This document shows, piece after piece, positions 1 to 6,815 of a stretch of 16,506 nucleotides of DNA. The notes under the pieces were generated by a model. The model was not told the DNA's origin and made no database searches. It saw only the letters and a list, made by a program, of their open reading frames with translations. The position numbers and the translations under genes are program-made. The first letter of the stretch is position 1, and each line of letters begins with the position of its first letter. The DNA comes from an uncultured Prevotellaceae bacterium (lineage in GTDB: Bacteria; Bacteroidota; Bacteroidia; Bacteroidales; Muribaculaceae): contig CALEJB010000005.1 in the NCBI GenBank assembly GCA_937898675.1, positions 1 to 16,506 of the forward strand. The letters run 5' to 3'.

Positions 1-103
1 GAACACTCAAAGCAACTTTCTATTTGGGAGTAATCTTATCCCGAACTGGGGTAATTTATATATCAATATGCAAATTAGGGTTGGCTGTTTTTCTTTTTCG
101 CTA
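1..103. other. Short region downstream of the deiminase gene; no feature recognised
   Basis: This AT-rich stretch follows the deiminase stop codon. I find no strong stem followed by a T-run on either strand; the best stem is only a 3-4 bp CCC/GGG pairing near 40-51. No coding frame is supported here. Confidence 0.3.
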
Positions 104-1135
104 TTATGACTGGATAGTCCAAGTCAAACAATTCAAAGCGCCTCCTGAGTTCTTCTTATCATTCATATCTTCAACGATAGAGGTCATATCTTGAGAAATC
201 AGCTCTATCTCATAACTAAGTTCATTTGCTGAAAAAGCCTCTCTTATCTGCTTCAGAGCTTCATTGTCCAAAAGATCATAACCAAGTCTTGGAACAAGTA
301 TTCGTGTGCCTACTTGCAGATAATTGATATAGCACCAGGAGCGGTCCAATAAAACACTGAATAGTTTGTTGTTCTTAAATTGTTCTAAATCCGAAAAATG
401 TAAAGAAATAACATTGAATCCAGCCCTCTTGGGCCTTTCTGGCTCCAATGCCTTCATCATCTCGTTATAATGCTCCTCATTATAGTCTTTATAGTCTTTA
501 TAGTTGGTAATTAATACTTTGTTCTCATCGATGTATCGAATCATCCCGTCGGCATGGCCTATGGGGTCATATTTAGAACCTTCCCATGGTAAGAGCACGA
601 GTTTCATTTCGGTACCATCAAAATTCTCTTCCCACCATACCTTCCACCATTTATGGAAGTTCTCTAATTCTGTCTTATTATTCTTGTCAATGTTGTTCTC
701 TAGCAGAACCTTGTCACACATGATCATACACGGTTTATCATCCAGAATAGCTTTGACTACATTACCACCATCAAGAATGAGAGGTATCTGGACAACCTTA
801 AAACCATTGAAATCATACTTCTCTGCATGGACATTATGAAGTTTCCAGTTTGTAACACACTTTGCATACTCAGGAGACTTTGTGAGATAGTCAGGCTTAT
901 AGGTATATCCCAGATATGTGTTTTTGGTCAGTTGAATAGGCATATAATCACGAGCCCAAACATCTTTAGTGTTGTACAATAGTTCACAGTCCTTTTCAAA
1001 CTGCATGATGCAAGATTTCACTCTAGCTCGTGCCTCTTCATCAAGGTCACCAGTCTCTGTGTCTATTAAACTGGAGATAAAGACCTTATTCGTCTTATCG
1101 TCCGTTATGAAATCCTTTGTCAGAATCTTTTCCAT
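104..1135 (-). CDS. Agmatine deiminase / Porphyromonas-type peptidylarginine deiminase family protein
   Basis: A 343-residue protein of the PAD_porph (PF04371) guanidine-group hydrolase family. These enzymes deiminate agmatine or arginine side chains through a covalent Cys intermediate, releasing ammonia. Visible family motifs are W-A-R-D (residues 60-63), L-D-G-G-N (121-125), G-H-A-D-G (193-197) and S-G-G-A-L-N-C (330-336). The likely catalytic residues are D63, H194, D196 and C336. The residue before the Cys is Asn, where agmatine deiminases usually have His, so the substrate is uncertain. Length is close to that of cytosolic agmatine deiminases, and there is no signal peptide or the extra C-terminal domains of secreted gingipain-associated PPAD, so a cytosolic enzyme is likely. 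The start is ATG after an AT-rich leader without a clear Shine-Dalgarno site, as is usual in Bacteroidales. A 9-bp tandem repeat near 481-503 encodes a K-D-Y-K-D-Y run. The gene is AT-rich compared with the peptide-synthetase operon and is separated from it by an insertion sequence, so I infer no role in that pathway. Confidence 0.85.
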   Translation of the reverse strand: MEKILTKDFITDDKTNKVFISSLIDTETGDLDEEARARVKSCIMQFEKDCELLYNTKDVWARDYMPIQLTKNTYLGYTYKPDYLTKSPEYAKCVTNWKLHNVHAEKYDFNGFKVVQIPLILDGGNVVKAILDDKPCMIMCDKVLLENNIDKNNKTELENFHKWWKVWWEENFDGTEMKLVLLPWEGSKYDPIGHADGMIRYIDENKVLITNYKDYKDYNEEHYNEMMKALEPERPKRAGFNVISLHFSDLEQFKNNKLFSVLLDRSWCYINYLQVGTRILVPRLGYDLLDNEALKQIREAFSANELSYEIELISQDMTSIVEDMNDKKNSGGALNCLTWTIQS

Positions 1136-1179
1136 ATCTTATTTCGATTTATAGTTCTCTGAATATCTGCATTTAACAA

Positions 1180-1187
1180 CAAAAGTA
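1180..1187 (-). promoter_or_regulatory. Candidate Bacteroidales -7 box (TACTTTTG) proximal to the deiminase gene
   Basis: Read on the minus strand the sequence is TACTTTTG, a match to the Bacteroidales -7 consensus TAnnTTTG, about 45 bp upstream of the deiminase ATG. I see no TTTG -33 element at the expected 19-21 bp spacing, so this is a weak prediction. Confidence 0.3.
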
Positions 1188-1231
1188 TATCACGAAAGAA
1201 TCAGAATAACTCATCACGTCTGTAGATACTG

Positions 1232-1239
1232 CAAAGATA
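1232..1239 (-). promoter_or_regulatory. Candidate Bacteroidales -7 box (TATCTTTG) distal to the deiminase gene
   Basis: Read on the minus strand the sequence is TATCTTTG, again fitting TAnnTTTG, inside the stretch ctgcaaagatac that resembles many Bacteroides/Prevotella promoter regions. The position corresponding to -33 holds a T-rich run (near 1253-1260 on the opposite strand) instead of an exact TTTG. Transcription from here would give a 5' leader of about 90 nt. Confidence 0.4.
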
Positions 1240-1316
1240 CAAATAAATCCTTAAAAAAAGCCTAATCATTAAAAAACTTGACTTTCAACAAACGGGAGGA
1301 ATGGTAATGTTTGTAG

Positions 1317-1336
1317 TACCCTAAAAAAAGTTGAAT
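1317..1336 (+). repeat. Left terminal inverted repeat of the IS3-family element
   Basis: TACCCTAAAAAAAGTTGAAT pairs with the right-end repeat at 18 of 20 positions; the two differences flank the A-tract. Bases just outside do not continue the match, which fixes this end at about 1317. Confidence 0.8.
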
Positions 1337-1413
1337 GGATTTTACCTTATCCCTGACAGAAGTTGAATGGTTTTTCGCTTAACCCTGCAGGGAGTTGACT
1401 ATTAACTCTAAAC
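1318..1413 (+). repeat. Three tandem 32-bp iterons at the left end of the IS
   Basis: Units start at 1318, 1350 and 1382, an exact 32-bp period. Each has the form [A/T]CCCT, seven variable bases, then GTTGA. The first two also share GTTGAATGG plus a T-run and CTTA at the end; the third is more diverged (GTTGACTATT). A degenerate fourth unit (ACCCT, then TTGAATCGG) begins at 1412 and runs into the orfB stop. The first unit is part of the terminal inverted repeat, so the array looks like repeated transposase-binding sites (inference). The right end has only one copy. Confidence 0.7.
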
Positions 1414-1421
1414 CCTTGTTT

Positions 1422-2429
1422 CTATTGAATCGGCACCGCGGAACGCCGTTCAATCGTTTTCAGGGTTTGTGGCGCAAAGGTACATGCACCTTCTTTAATC
1501 TCCAAGCTTTCGAGATGTTTTTCTCTGTAGCTGGTCCATCTTTTCTGTAGCCTGCCTGTACAGGCAGCCGCGCGACGGGGCGTGAGATTGTTCAGCGACA
1601 TGTGTGGGCGCTCATTGTTGTAAAACTCAATCGCTTTGCCTACGGCCCTCCTGACCTCGTCTATGGTGCGGCATCTGACATCCTTGAGCAGTTCATTCTT
1701 GATGGTGCCGTTCTGGCGCTCGGCCACGGCGTTGTCCTTGGGGTCTCCGCTCTCGGTCATGCTGATGCTGATGCCGGCATCGAGCAACAGGGAAGTATAG
1801 GCCGCGCTAACGTACTGCACGCCCCTGTCCGAGTGGTGGATGAGTCCCGTGGGCTTTTCCTCACCCAAGGTGCCGAGGGCCTGCGTGAGGCACTCCACGC
1901 TGCACCAGGACTCCAGCGTCTCGCCCACATACCAGCCGATAATCTCCTTTGTGTAGCAGTCCGTGATCATCGACAGGTAGCAGAAGGTGTATTCCTCATC
2001 GCTTAGCCATATCAGTATATAGGTGATGTCAGTCACCCAAAGCTGGTTCTTGCGCTCAGGGATGAGTTCCCTGGTCAGGTCGGGGTATGTCGGCATCCCG
2101 TGGGTGGAGTCCGTCGTGCGGGGACGGCGCCTGGGTTGCCTCACGTTCAGGCCGTTCTTTGCGATGATGGCTTCCATCTTGTCCCGGCCTACCATATGCT
2201 CATAGCCGCGGCCGAAGCGCTCAAGGTACATGTGGTGCAGCTTTGCGCCCCCGATGCCAGGGTCAAGGCGGCGTGTCTCCTTGACGAACTGGATGACCAT
2301 CTCTTCCTTCAGCCGTTGCTTGCCTAATGTATCCCTGTGCTGGTAATAGGCCTGCCAACTCTTGCCAAACAGCCTGCAGAGAAGGCCCATGGTCTGGCCC
2401 TTGACCTTCTCTGCGGCAAGCCTCTTCAC
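1422..2429 (-). CDS. IS3-family transposase OrfB (DDE integrase domain)
   Basis: A 335-residue transposase catalytic subunit that cuts and joins the ends of the surrounding element. An N-terminal HTH_21-type region (about residues 35-95, with R-x-L-D-P-G-I-G-G) is followed by an rve/RNase H-like core: W-V-T-D-I-T-Y carries the first Asp, H-H-S-D-R-G-V-Q-Y the second Asp, and N-A-V-A-E-R-Q-N-G-T-I-K-N-E the Glu. The C-terminal Y-N-N-E-R-P-H-x-S-L-N-x-L-T-P is the usual IS3-family ending. The first codon taken is GTG at 2427-2429, which overlaps the orfA stop as GTGA. In vivo the active product may instead be an OrfAB fusion made by -1 frameshifting at 2444-2450, because the orfB frame stays open back to that site. 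The gene ends with TAG inside the degenerate fourth iteron. Catalytic residues are intact, so the element may be active. Confidence 0.92.
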   Translation of the reverse strand: MKRLAAEKVKGQTMGLLCRLFGKSWQAYYQHRDTLGKQRLKEEMVIQFVKETRRLDPGIGGAKLHHMYLERFGRGYEHMVGRDKMEAIIAKNGLNVRQPRRRPRTTDSTHGMPTYPDLTRELIPERKNQLWVTDITYILIWLSDEEYTFCYLSMITDCYTKEIIGWYVGETLESWCSVECLTQALGTLGEEKPTGLIHHSDRGVQYVSAAYTSLLLDAGISISMTESGDPKDNAVAERQNGTIKNELLKDVRCRTIDEVRRAVGKAIEFYNNERPHMSLNNLTPRRAAACTGRLQKRWTSYREKHLESLEIKEGACTFAPQTLKTIERRSAVPIQ

Positions 2430-2863
2430 TGTTTGGCACCAGATTTTTTTCTGATCGGGATGTTGAACGTTTTCTCAGCCTCGTCGATCATCACGTCCTT
2501 GGCGTGGTTCATCCACTCGGCCATCTTCAGGGCTTCCGACAGGCGCTTGTTCTCTTCCCTCAGGCGAGCCAGTTCTTCGGCCTCCGTCTCTGTTGTTTTC
2601 TGCTGTTTCTTGGCCATAGGCAACGGATTTTGTTTGCATCGGGCTGCGGTGCGGACTTTCCGCTGGCAATGCCCCACGGTTGCAAAATTACTAATCCATT
2701 TGTAAAGTGCGCTACGGCTGACACCATATCTTTTACATAATTGCTCAACGGTACAGCTTCTTGACAGATAATCCGTCACAATTTGGCGTTTCTTTTCTTC
2801 TGTCAGATGCCGTTTGCGAGACAACAACAGTTTTTGAAACTCTAAATCTACTTGTTCTACCAT
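2426..2863 (-). CDS. IS3-family transposase OrfA (helix-turn-helix DNA-binding subunit)
   Basis: A protein of about 145 residues with a helix-turn-helix (V-E-Q-L-C-K-R-Y-G-V-S-R-S-A-L-Y-K-W-I) typical of HTH_Tnp_1 OrfA proteins. It is followed by a basic linker and a heptad-rich region (L-A-R-L-R-E-E-N-K-R-L-S-E-A-L) that looks like the leucine-zipper oligomerisation segment of IS3 OrfA. It binds the element's ends and, fused to OrfB by frameshifting, forms the active transposase in characterised relatives. I chose ATG at 2861-2863. The frame also opens at TTG 2885-2887, but that codon lies inside the right terminal repeat and TTG starts are uncommon in Bacteroidales. The end is ...R-K-K-S-G-A-K-Q with TGA overlapping the orfB GTG by 4 bp. 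Confidence 0.88.
   Translation of the reverse strand: MVEQVDLEFQKLLLSRKRHLTEEKKRQIVTDYLSRSCTVEQLCKRYGVSRSALYKWISNFATVGHCQRKVRTAARCKQNPLPMAKKQQKTTETEAEELARLREENKRLSEALKMAEWMNHAKDVMIDEAEKTFNIPIRKKSGAKQ
2444..2450 (-). promoter_or_regulatory. Probable -1 ribosomal frameshift site A AAA AAA linking orfA and orfB
   Basis: On the minus strand seven A residues are read in the orfA frame as A AAA AAA, the canonical X XXY YYZ slippery heptamer. The orfB frame is -1 relative to orfA. From the heptamer it runs ATC TGG TGC CAA ACA GTG AAG without a stop, so slippage would give ...R-K-K-I-W-C-Q-T-V-K-R and a full OrfAB protein. I did not verify a downstream stimulatory structure. Confidence 0.65.
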
Positions 2864-2881
2864 TTTTAAACGTTGTTTTTT

Positions 2882-2901
2882 ATTCAACGTTTTTCAGGGT
2901 A
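2882..2901 (-). repeat. Right terminal inverted repeat of the IS3-family element
   Basis: Read inward on the minus strand it is TACCCTGAAAAACGTTGAAT, matching the left end at 18 of 20 bases. It ends 3 bp from the stop codon (2905-2907) of the phosphatase gene. Confidence 0.8.
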
Positions 2902-2904
2902 AGA

Positions 2905-4233
2905 CTACCGGTTGCCGTACTCCGCCTTCACAATGGTGATGTCGTCGCTTTGTTCGGCGCGGGCGGTGTGGCGGCGGATGGCCTGGACTATCGCGTCGAT
3001 GGCGCTGTCGTTGGCGATGGCGGCCAGGAGTTGGGCGTCGCCAAACTGGTGTTTCTGGGGGTCCATGGCCTCGGTCACGCCGTCGGTGTACAGCACAAAT
3101 GCGTCTCCGGGATTGAGGTTAAAGGTTTCGTCCTCATAGCAATAGTCTTCCACCACGCCCATGGCCACATTGGGCTTGAACGCCACATAGGACGGTTTGC
3201 CCGCCGCATCGTGGGGGATAAACACGGGACGGTTGTGTCCCGCGTTGCAAACGCTCAGGTTCCCGTGGTCAAGCGTGGCCACTATGAATGTGCAGAAGGT
3301 CATATCAGGATTGTTGGGGGCTATGACTTCGTTCATTTGGGTGACGATTTTGCCCGGATCCTGAGTGTAGCGCACGGTATTGCGGAAGAGCGCCACCACC
3401 TGGGTCATAAACAGGGCCGCGGTCATGCCCTTGCCCGAAATATCACCGATGCAAAAGATGAATTTGCCGTCGCGCTCCACATAGTCATACAAGTCGCCGC
3501 CGGCCTCCTTAGCGGGCTTGATAAAGGCTTTGAGGCGGCAGTCAGCAGCCGTGTATTCGGTCGGTTTCAGGATTGACATCTGCACCTTGGCCGCCATCCT
3601 CAACTCCTTGTTAGCCAACTCCTTTTGCACATAATGCTGGCGCACATGGCGTCCCACCAGCCAGCCGCAGAAGAGCAAGAGCACGAGTCCGATGCCGCAG
3701 ATGAACCACAGGAGATGGCGCAGCTGGGTGGCATGCTCAAAGATGGCACTGCTGTCGCAGATGATAATGATTTTCCACGGCACGCTTTTCAGGCGTATGG
3801 AATAGTCGTGGAAAGTCTTTCCGTCATATTTGTTGATATAGTGGCGAACACTTGTCGACAAGTCCTCCTCGCGATGGAAATTGCTGCCCTCATGGTGCCT
3901 GAGCGCCCTCAAAGTGCTGAATTGCTCGTAATATGGGTCGGTCGAAAGCAATACATTGTTATTGACCGAATCCACCAGCAGAATAAACGAATACTCCTCG
4001 CCATAGGGCAACTTGCGTGTAAGGTAGTTGCGCAGACGCTGCGGGTCCCTGATTTCCCCGTTGTTGGTCCATGTCAAGCGGCTGTCCAAGTCAAGCTGCA
4101 GATTGGTGATAATCTGGCTGTTGAGTTGGAACGCGTCTTTTTCCATCTCTCGCTCGATATAGTGCATACAGAGCTCAAAGGTGGCCACAAACACCGCCAG
4201 CGAGGCAAACAGGATAAGATAGGTCTTGCGCAT
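2905..4233 (-). CDS. Membrane-anchored SpoIIE/RsbU-type PP2C serine phosphatase with extracytoplasmic sensor region
   Basis: A 442-residue signalling phosphatase. Residues about 3-22 form a first membrane helix, about 25-170 an extracytoplasmic region of sensor type (probably PDC/Cache-like, from position and size only), and about 174-194 a second helix. A short linker leads to a SpoIIE/PP2C domain (about 215-440). Metal-binding and family motifs are intact: E-A-G-G-D (243-247), G-D-I-S-G-K-G (263-269), C-N-A-G-H (329-333), Y-T-D-G-V-T-E (382-388) and S-D-D-I-T (429-433). In this family the enzyme dephosphorylates a serine of a STAS-domain antagonist; the operon's first gene encodes such a protein, making it the probable substrate. 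The gene starts 12 bp after the upstream barrel gene and is the last of the operon. Its natural C-terminus seems intact, because the TAG stop lies just outside the adjacent IS. Signal and direction of output are unknown. Confidence 0.9.
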   Translation of the reverse strand: MRKTYLILFASLAVFVATFELCMHYIEREMEKDAFQLNSQIITNLQLDLDSRLTWTNNGEIRDPQRLRNYLTRKLPYGEEYSFILLVDSVNNNVLLSTDPYYEQFSTLRALRHHEGSNFHREEDLSTSVRHYINKYDGKTFHDYSIRLKSVPWKIIIICDSSAIFEHATQLRHLLWFICGIGLVLLLFCGWLVGRHVRQHYVQKELANKELRMAAKVQMSILKPTEYTAADCRLKAFIKPAKEAGGDLYDYVERDGKFIFCIGDISGKGMTAALFMTQVVALFRNTVRYTQDPGKIVTQMNEVIAPNNPDMTFCTFIVATLDHGNLSVCNAGHNRPVFIPHDAAGKPSYVAFKPNVAMGVVEDYCYEDETFNLNPGDAFVLYTDGVTEAMDPQKHQFGDAQLLAAIANDSAIDAIVQAIRRHTARAEQSDDITIVKAEYGNR

Positions 4234-4245
4234 TGTTCTTGTGCT

Positions 4246-6207
4246 TTAGAAATTATATTTCACGCCCACACCCACGACATTCGGAGCCATCTCGTAGTAG
4301 CGCTCTTTGCGCACACTGGTGTCGGTCTGGACATCCATAGCCTGCTTTTGCAGGGCAATCTTGTTGAAGCAATAAATAAAGAAATCGTCCCATCGTTTAC
4401 CCACCGACATCGTGGACATCGTGTAGTCGCTCAACGAACTGTTCACCCTTTTCACCTTGCTGTTATAGGTCAGGCTGACGCTGCCGTGCCAGCCGTCCTT
4501 GAGGTTGAAGTGCGGGTTCACCGACAGGTTGTAGTAGGTGTAGTGGTTGTAGTCGCCGTCGATGTGCTGGTTGTTGTTATAGACATTGCCCGTGAAGGAA
4601 AGCGAGAATGACCTGAAGGCGTACATCGCCATGAGGTTGGCGCTGACGATGCGGTTGGTGGCGTTGTTTTCAAAGGTGATGTACTTCTGCGTCAAGCCCA
4701 TGCCGCCCTGTGCGTTGCCGCCAACGAGGACGCTGTTGATGATGTCGTCCACATGGTTGTAGCTGGCGCCGGCCTCGAACAGCAGGGAATGCTCGTCCCA
4801 GCGGTAGTCAGACACATAGTCCAGCCGAATCTCGTGGGACATCACGGGGGTGAGGTAAGGATTGCCCTCGACATAGAGCTGGCGCTCGGCGCTGTAGAGG
4901 CGGTGGGGGAAGAGCTGCTCGTTGTTGGGGCGCTGGAGTTTGCGGTCGGCCATCAGGCGCAGGTCGCGGTGGGGCGTGAGGTGCCACTCGGCGATGAACT
5001 TGCCGGTGAAGTCATTGCTCTCGGTGTCGTAGGTCTCGTCCATCTTGCTGATGTCCCATGAGAAGTGCTGGAACTCGCCGATGACCTTGAGCCTCACCTT
5101 GCCGACGGTGGTTTCGAGATAGGCAAACGGCTGTGCAAAGAAGGTGTTGTTCTCGGGCTCATAGCGCAGCGGGTCCGACATATACAAGAGATTCTGGCTG
5201 GTGATGTCCTCGTGCTTGAAGGCGCCGTTCATCTTGCATCCCGCCCCCATCTTGAGGTTGTTGCCGCTGGCGCCGCTCCACAGCGTGCTCTTGAATTCCA
5301 CCTTGCCCGACACATTGTTGGACTTGGCGCGGTTCTTATAGTCCTGTACATCAGGATAAAAGTTGTGTGTATATCCAGGGTTGTAGGTGTATTGCGCCTC
5401 GAGCGTGAGCGACGAGCGGCCCATGGTGCGCTTGTAGTTGAGCAACGCCTCATATTTTGAAGCCCTGCTCTTCTCGGTGCCGACCATCAGCGCGTCGTGG
5501 CCGGGCGTGTTGACTTGCTTGTTGTAGCGGTATATCTGCGACAGGTTGAGTTTGAACTCATCGTTTGCCGTGGGCCGGAACTTCATGTACACGCGGGCCA
5601 GTTGTGCACGGTAGCGCTCGTCGATGTCGTTCCACTGCGCGCCCGTGAACCTGTCGCCGTCATAGGTCCTCGACTCGGTGGAACTGCTGTTGTTGTAGAG
5701 TTCGCTCAACAGGACACCGCGCACGATGAACCGCGGCGAACTGTGGCCAATCATCAGTTGGGGCGCGATGTCCAGTGGATAAGACGCCTCCATGCCGACG
5801 CTGCCCCACATGTCTCCGCCCGTTGTGCCGTGGTCCTTGAGGATGATGTCGATGCTGCCGCCCACGCCGTTCTTCTGGTAACTGGAGATGGGGGATTCCG
5901 AAATCTCGATTGTCTTGATGTCCTCGAGATGAATCTGGTTGAGCGCGACATCGCTCACATCGCTGACGCTCATGCCGTTCACCGTGATGTCATAGTTGGA
6001 ATAGGACACGGCGCCCGGTCGCTGCAGCAGTTCGGGCATCATGGCCAGGATGGCATAGGCGCTGGTGTTGGCGGGCATGTTGAGCGAGTCGACATGTATC
6101 ACCTTGGTGTCCAGGTTCACTTTCACGGCCTGGGCAGTCGCGCGACCGGGAAGCGACAATGCAATGGCCAGGCATGCTGCGGCCAGTATCGGTTGGATTC
6201 TCTTCAT
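4246..6207 (-). CDS. Outer-membrane beta-barrel protein, short TonB-dependent-receptor-like
   Basis: A 653-residue outer-membrane protein. A signal peptide (basic M-K-R-I, hydrophobic core to about residue 20, A-x-A near 23-27) is followed by a plug-like segment (about 48-125, with S-A-Y-A-I-L-A-M-M-P-E-L-L, a V-N-G-M-S-V turn and G-V-G-G-S-I-D-I-I-L-K). The rest is aromatic beta-strand sequence ending in K-Y-N-F, whose terminal Phe is the usual barrel-assembly signal. It resembles the outer-membrane beta-barrel family OMP_b-brl_3 (PF14905) of Bacteroidetes, but lacks the N-terminal CarboxypepD_reg domain common there and is shorter than typical TonB-dependent receptors. No SusD partner is nearby. 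Its ATG overlaps the transferase stop by 4 bp (ATGA), so it is translationally tied to the biosynthetic genes. By context it may move or recognise the peptide product at the outer membrane; TonB dependence and substrate are not shown by sequence. Confidence 0.82.
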   Translation of the reverse strand: MKRIQPILAAACLAIALSLPGRATAQAVKVNLDTKVIHVDSLNMPANTSAYAILAMMPELLQRPGAVSYSNYDITVNGMSVSDVSDVALNQIHLEDIKTIEISESPISSYQKNGVGGSIDIILKDHGTTGGDMWGSVGMEASYPLDIAPQLMIGHSSPRFIVRGVLLSELYNNSSSTESRTYDGDRFTGAQWNDIDERYRAQLARVYMKFRPTANDEFKLNLSQIYRYNKQVNTPGHDALMVGTEKSRASKYEALLNYKRTMGRSSLTLEAQYTYNPGYTHNFYPDVQDYKNRAKSNNVSGKVEFKSTLWSGASGNNLKMGAGCKMNGAFKHEDITSQNLLYMSDPLRYEPENNTFFAQPFAYLETTVGKVRLKVIGEFQHFSWDISKMDETYDTESNDFTGKFIAEWHLTPHRDLRLMADRKLQRPNNEQLFPHRLYSAERQLYVEGNPYLTPVMSHEIRLDYVSDYRWDEHSLLFEAGASYNHVDDIINSVLVGGNAQGGMGLTQKYITFENNATNRIVSANLMAMYAFRSFSLSFTGNVYNNNQHIDGDYNHYTYYNLSVNPHFNLKDGWHGSVSLTYNSKVKRVNSSLSDYTMSTMSVGKRWDDFFIYCFNKIALQKQAMDVQTDTSVRKERYYEMAPNVVGVGVKYNF

Positions 6208-6815
6208 GTATTGCTGTGGTTATCGTCGGTTATTCGTTGGCAGGTGGTATAAACAAAGCCCTTGTCGGCGAGGACATGGGTGTCGAACTTGACGCGCGCC
6301 GCCGCGCCGCCGTCAAACAGGGCGGGCAGGTTGTCCGTCAGTCCCTCGCCCGTGAGTTTGAGGTAGGCCTCCTTGCGGGTCCACCACACGGTAAAGCGCT
6401 CGGGCGGCGAGGGGGCTTGCAGGATGTCGGCCGTCTCGGCGTCGTTGAAGCAATGGCGGCACACGGCCATGTCGAGGGCGTCGCCAATCACCTCGATGTC
6501 AATGCCTACGGGACGGTGGTCGAGGGCGCACGCCACGCCGCGCTTGCAGTGGCTGATGTTGAAGTGGATGTCAGGGTAATCGGCCAGCACGGGCTTGCCG
6601 TGGGCGATGAAGTCCAGCCTGGGGTGCTCATCGATAGCGTAGCACCGGCTCAGGCCTTGACGCAGCAGATGATAGACCAGCACCGACTGCACCCTACCCG
6701 ACTTGAACTTGTAGCGCAGGGCCTTTTCGCGCCGCTGGGCTGAAACCGTCTGCAACAGCCGCGCCAGTTGGGCATCGGTGACCGATTGCGGGTTGTCGTG
6801 AATCAGGACTTGCAT
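6204..6815 (-). CDS. 4'-phosphopantetheinyl transferase, Sfp type
   Basis: A 203-residue transferase that moves the phosphopantetheine arm from coenzyme A to the conserved Ser of carrier domains, here presumably S966 and S1996 of the adjacent peptide synthetase. Motifs in order: H-G-K-P (72-75), F-N-I-S-H (85-89), V-G-I-D-I-E (103-108, with metal ligands D106 and E108), and W-T-R-K-E-A-Y-L-K-L (145-154, with K148 and E149). Size fits the compact Sfp/Gsp family. The ATG lies 13 bp inside the 3' end of the MATE gene, and its TGA overlaps the next ATG by 4 bp, so it is cotranscribed and probably translationally coupled on both sides. Having its own transferase makes the cluster less dependent on the host's fatty-acid AcpS. 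No missing key residue was seen. Confidence 0.93.
   Translation of the reverse strand: MQVLIHDNPQSVTDAQLARLLQTVSAQRREKALRYKFKSGRVQSVLVYHLLRQGLSRCYAIDEHPRLDFIAHGKPVLADYPDIHFNISHCKRGVACALDHRPVGIDIEVIGDALDMAVCRHCFNDAETADILQAPSPPERFTVWWTRKEAYLKLTGEGLTDNLPALFDGGAAARVKFDTHVLADKGFVYTTCQRITDDNHSNT

Larger units (their letters stand above)
1317..2901 (-). mobile_element. IS3-family insertion sequence, apparently complete (about 1.58 kb)
   Basis: The element holds an orfA/orfB transposase pair flanked by near-perfect 20-bp terminal inverted repeats, TACCCTAAAAAAAGTTGAAT at the left (1317-1336) and TACCCTGAAAAACGTTGAAT at the right (2882-2901, read inward), matching at 18 of 20 positions. The orfB product carries the DDE integrase fold of the IS3 family. 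A slippery A-heptamer at 2444-2450 places orfA and orfB in the frame relation that IS3 elements use to make an OrfAB fusion. The left end carries three 32-bp direct repeats resembling the terminal repeat. The ends do not start with the common IS3 TG. Only a 2-bp AG repeat flanks the element, so no convincing target duplication is visible. The element lies between the 3' end of the operon and the deiminase gene. Confidence 0.85.

Noticed and set aside
104..1135. Secreted peptidylarginine deiminase like that of Porphyromonas gingivalis
   Set aside because: No signal peptide or C-terminal secretion domain; length fits cytosolic family members.
1318..1413. Three 32-bp repeats as a possible CRISPR remnant
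   Set aside because: The units are head-to-tail without unique spacers, are diverged, and share the IS terminal repeat core; no cas gene is present.
2864..2887. OrfA start at TTG 2885-2887
   Set aside because: The codon is inside the terminal repeat and TTG is uncommon here; ATG at 2861-2863 gives a normal OrfA.
1312..2906. Target-site duplication flanking the IS
   Set aside because: Only AG is shared directly outside both ends (1315-1316 and 2902-2903); 3-5 bp duplications do not match, so none is called.
2905..2910. Truncation of the phosphatase by the IS
   Set aside because: The TAG stop lies outside the IS right end and the PP2C domain is complete through its D-D-I-T motif.
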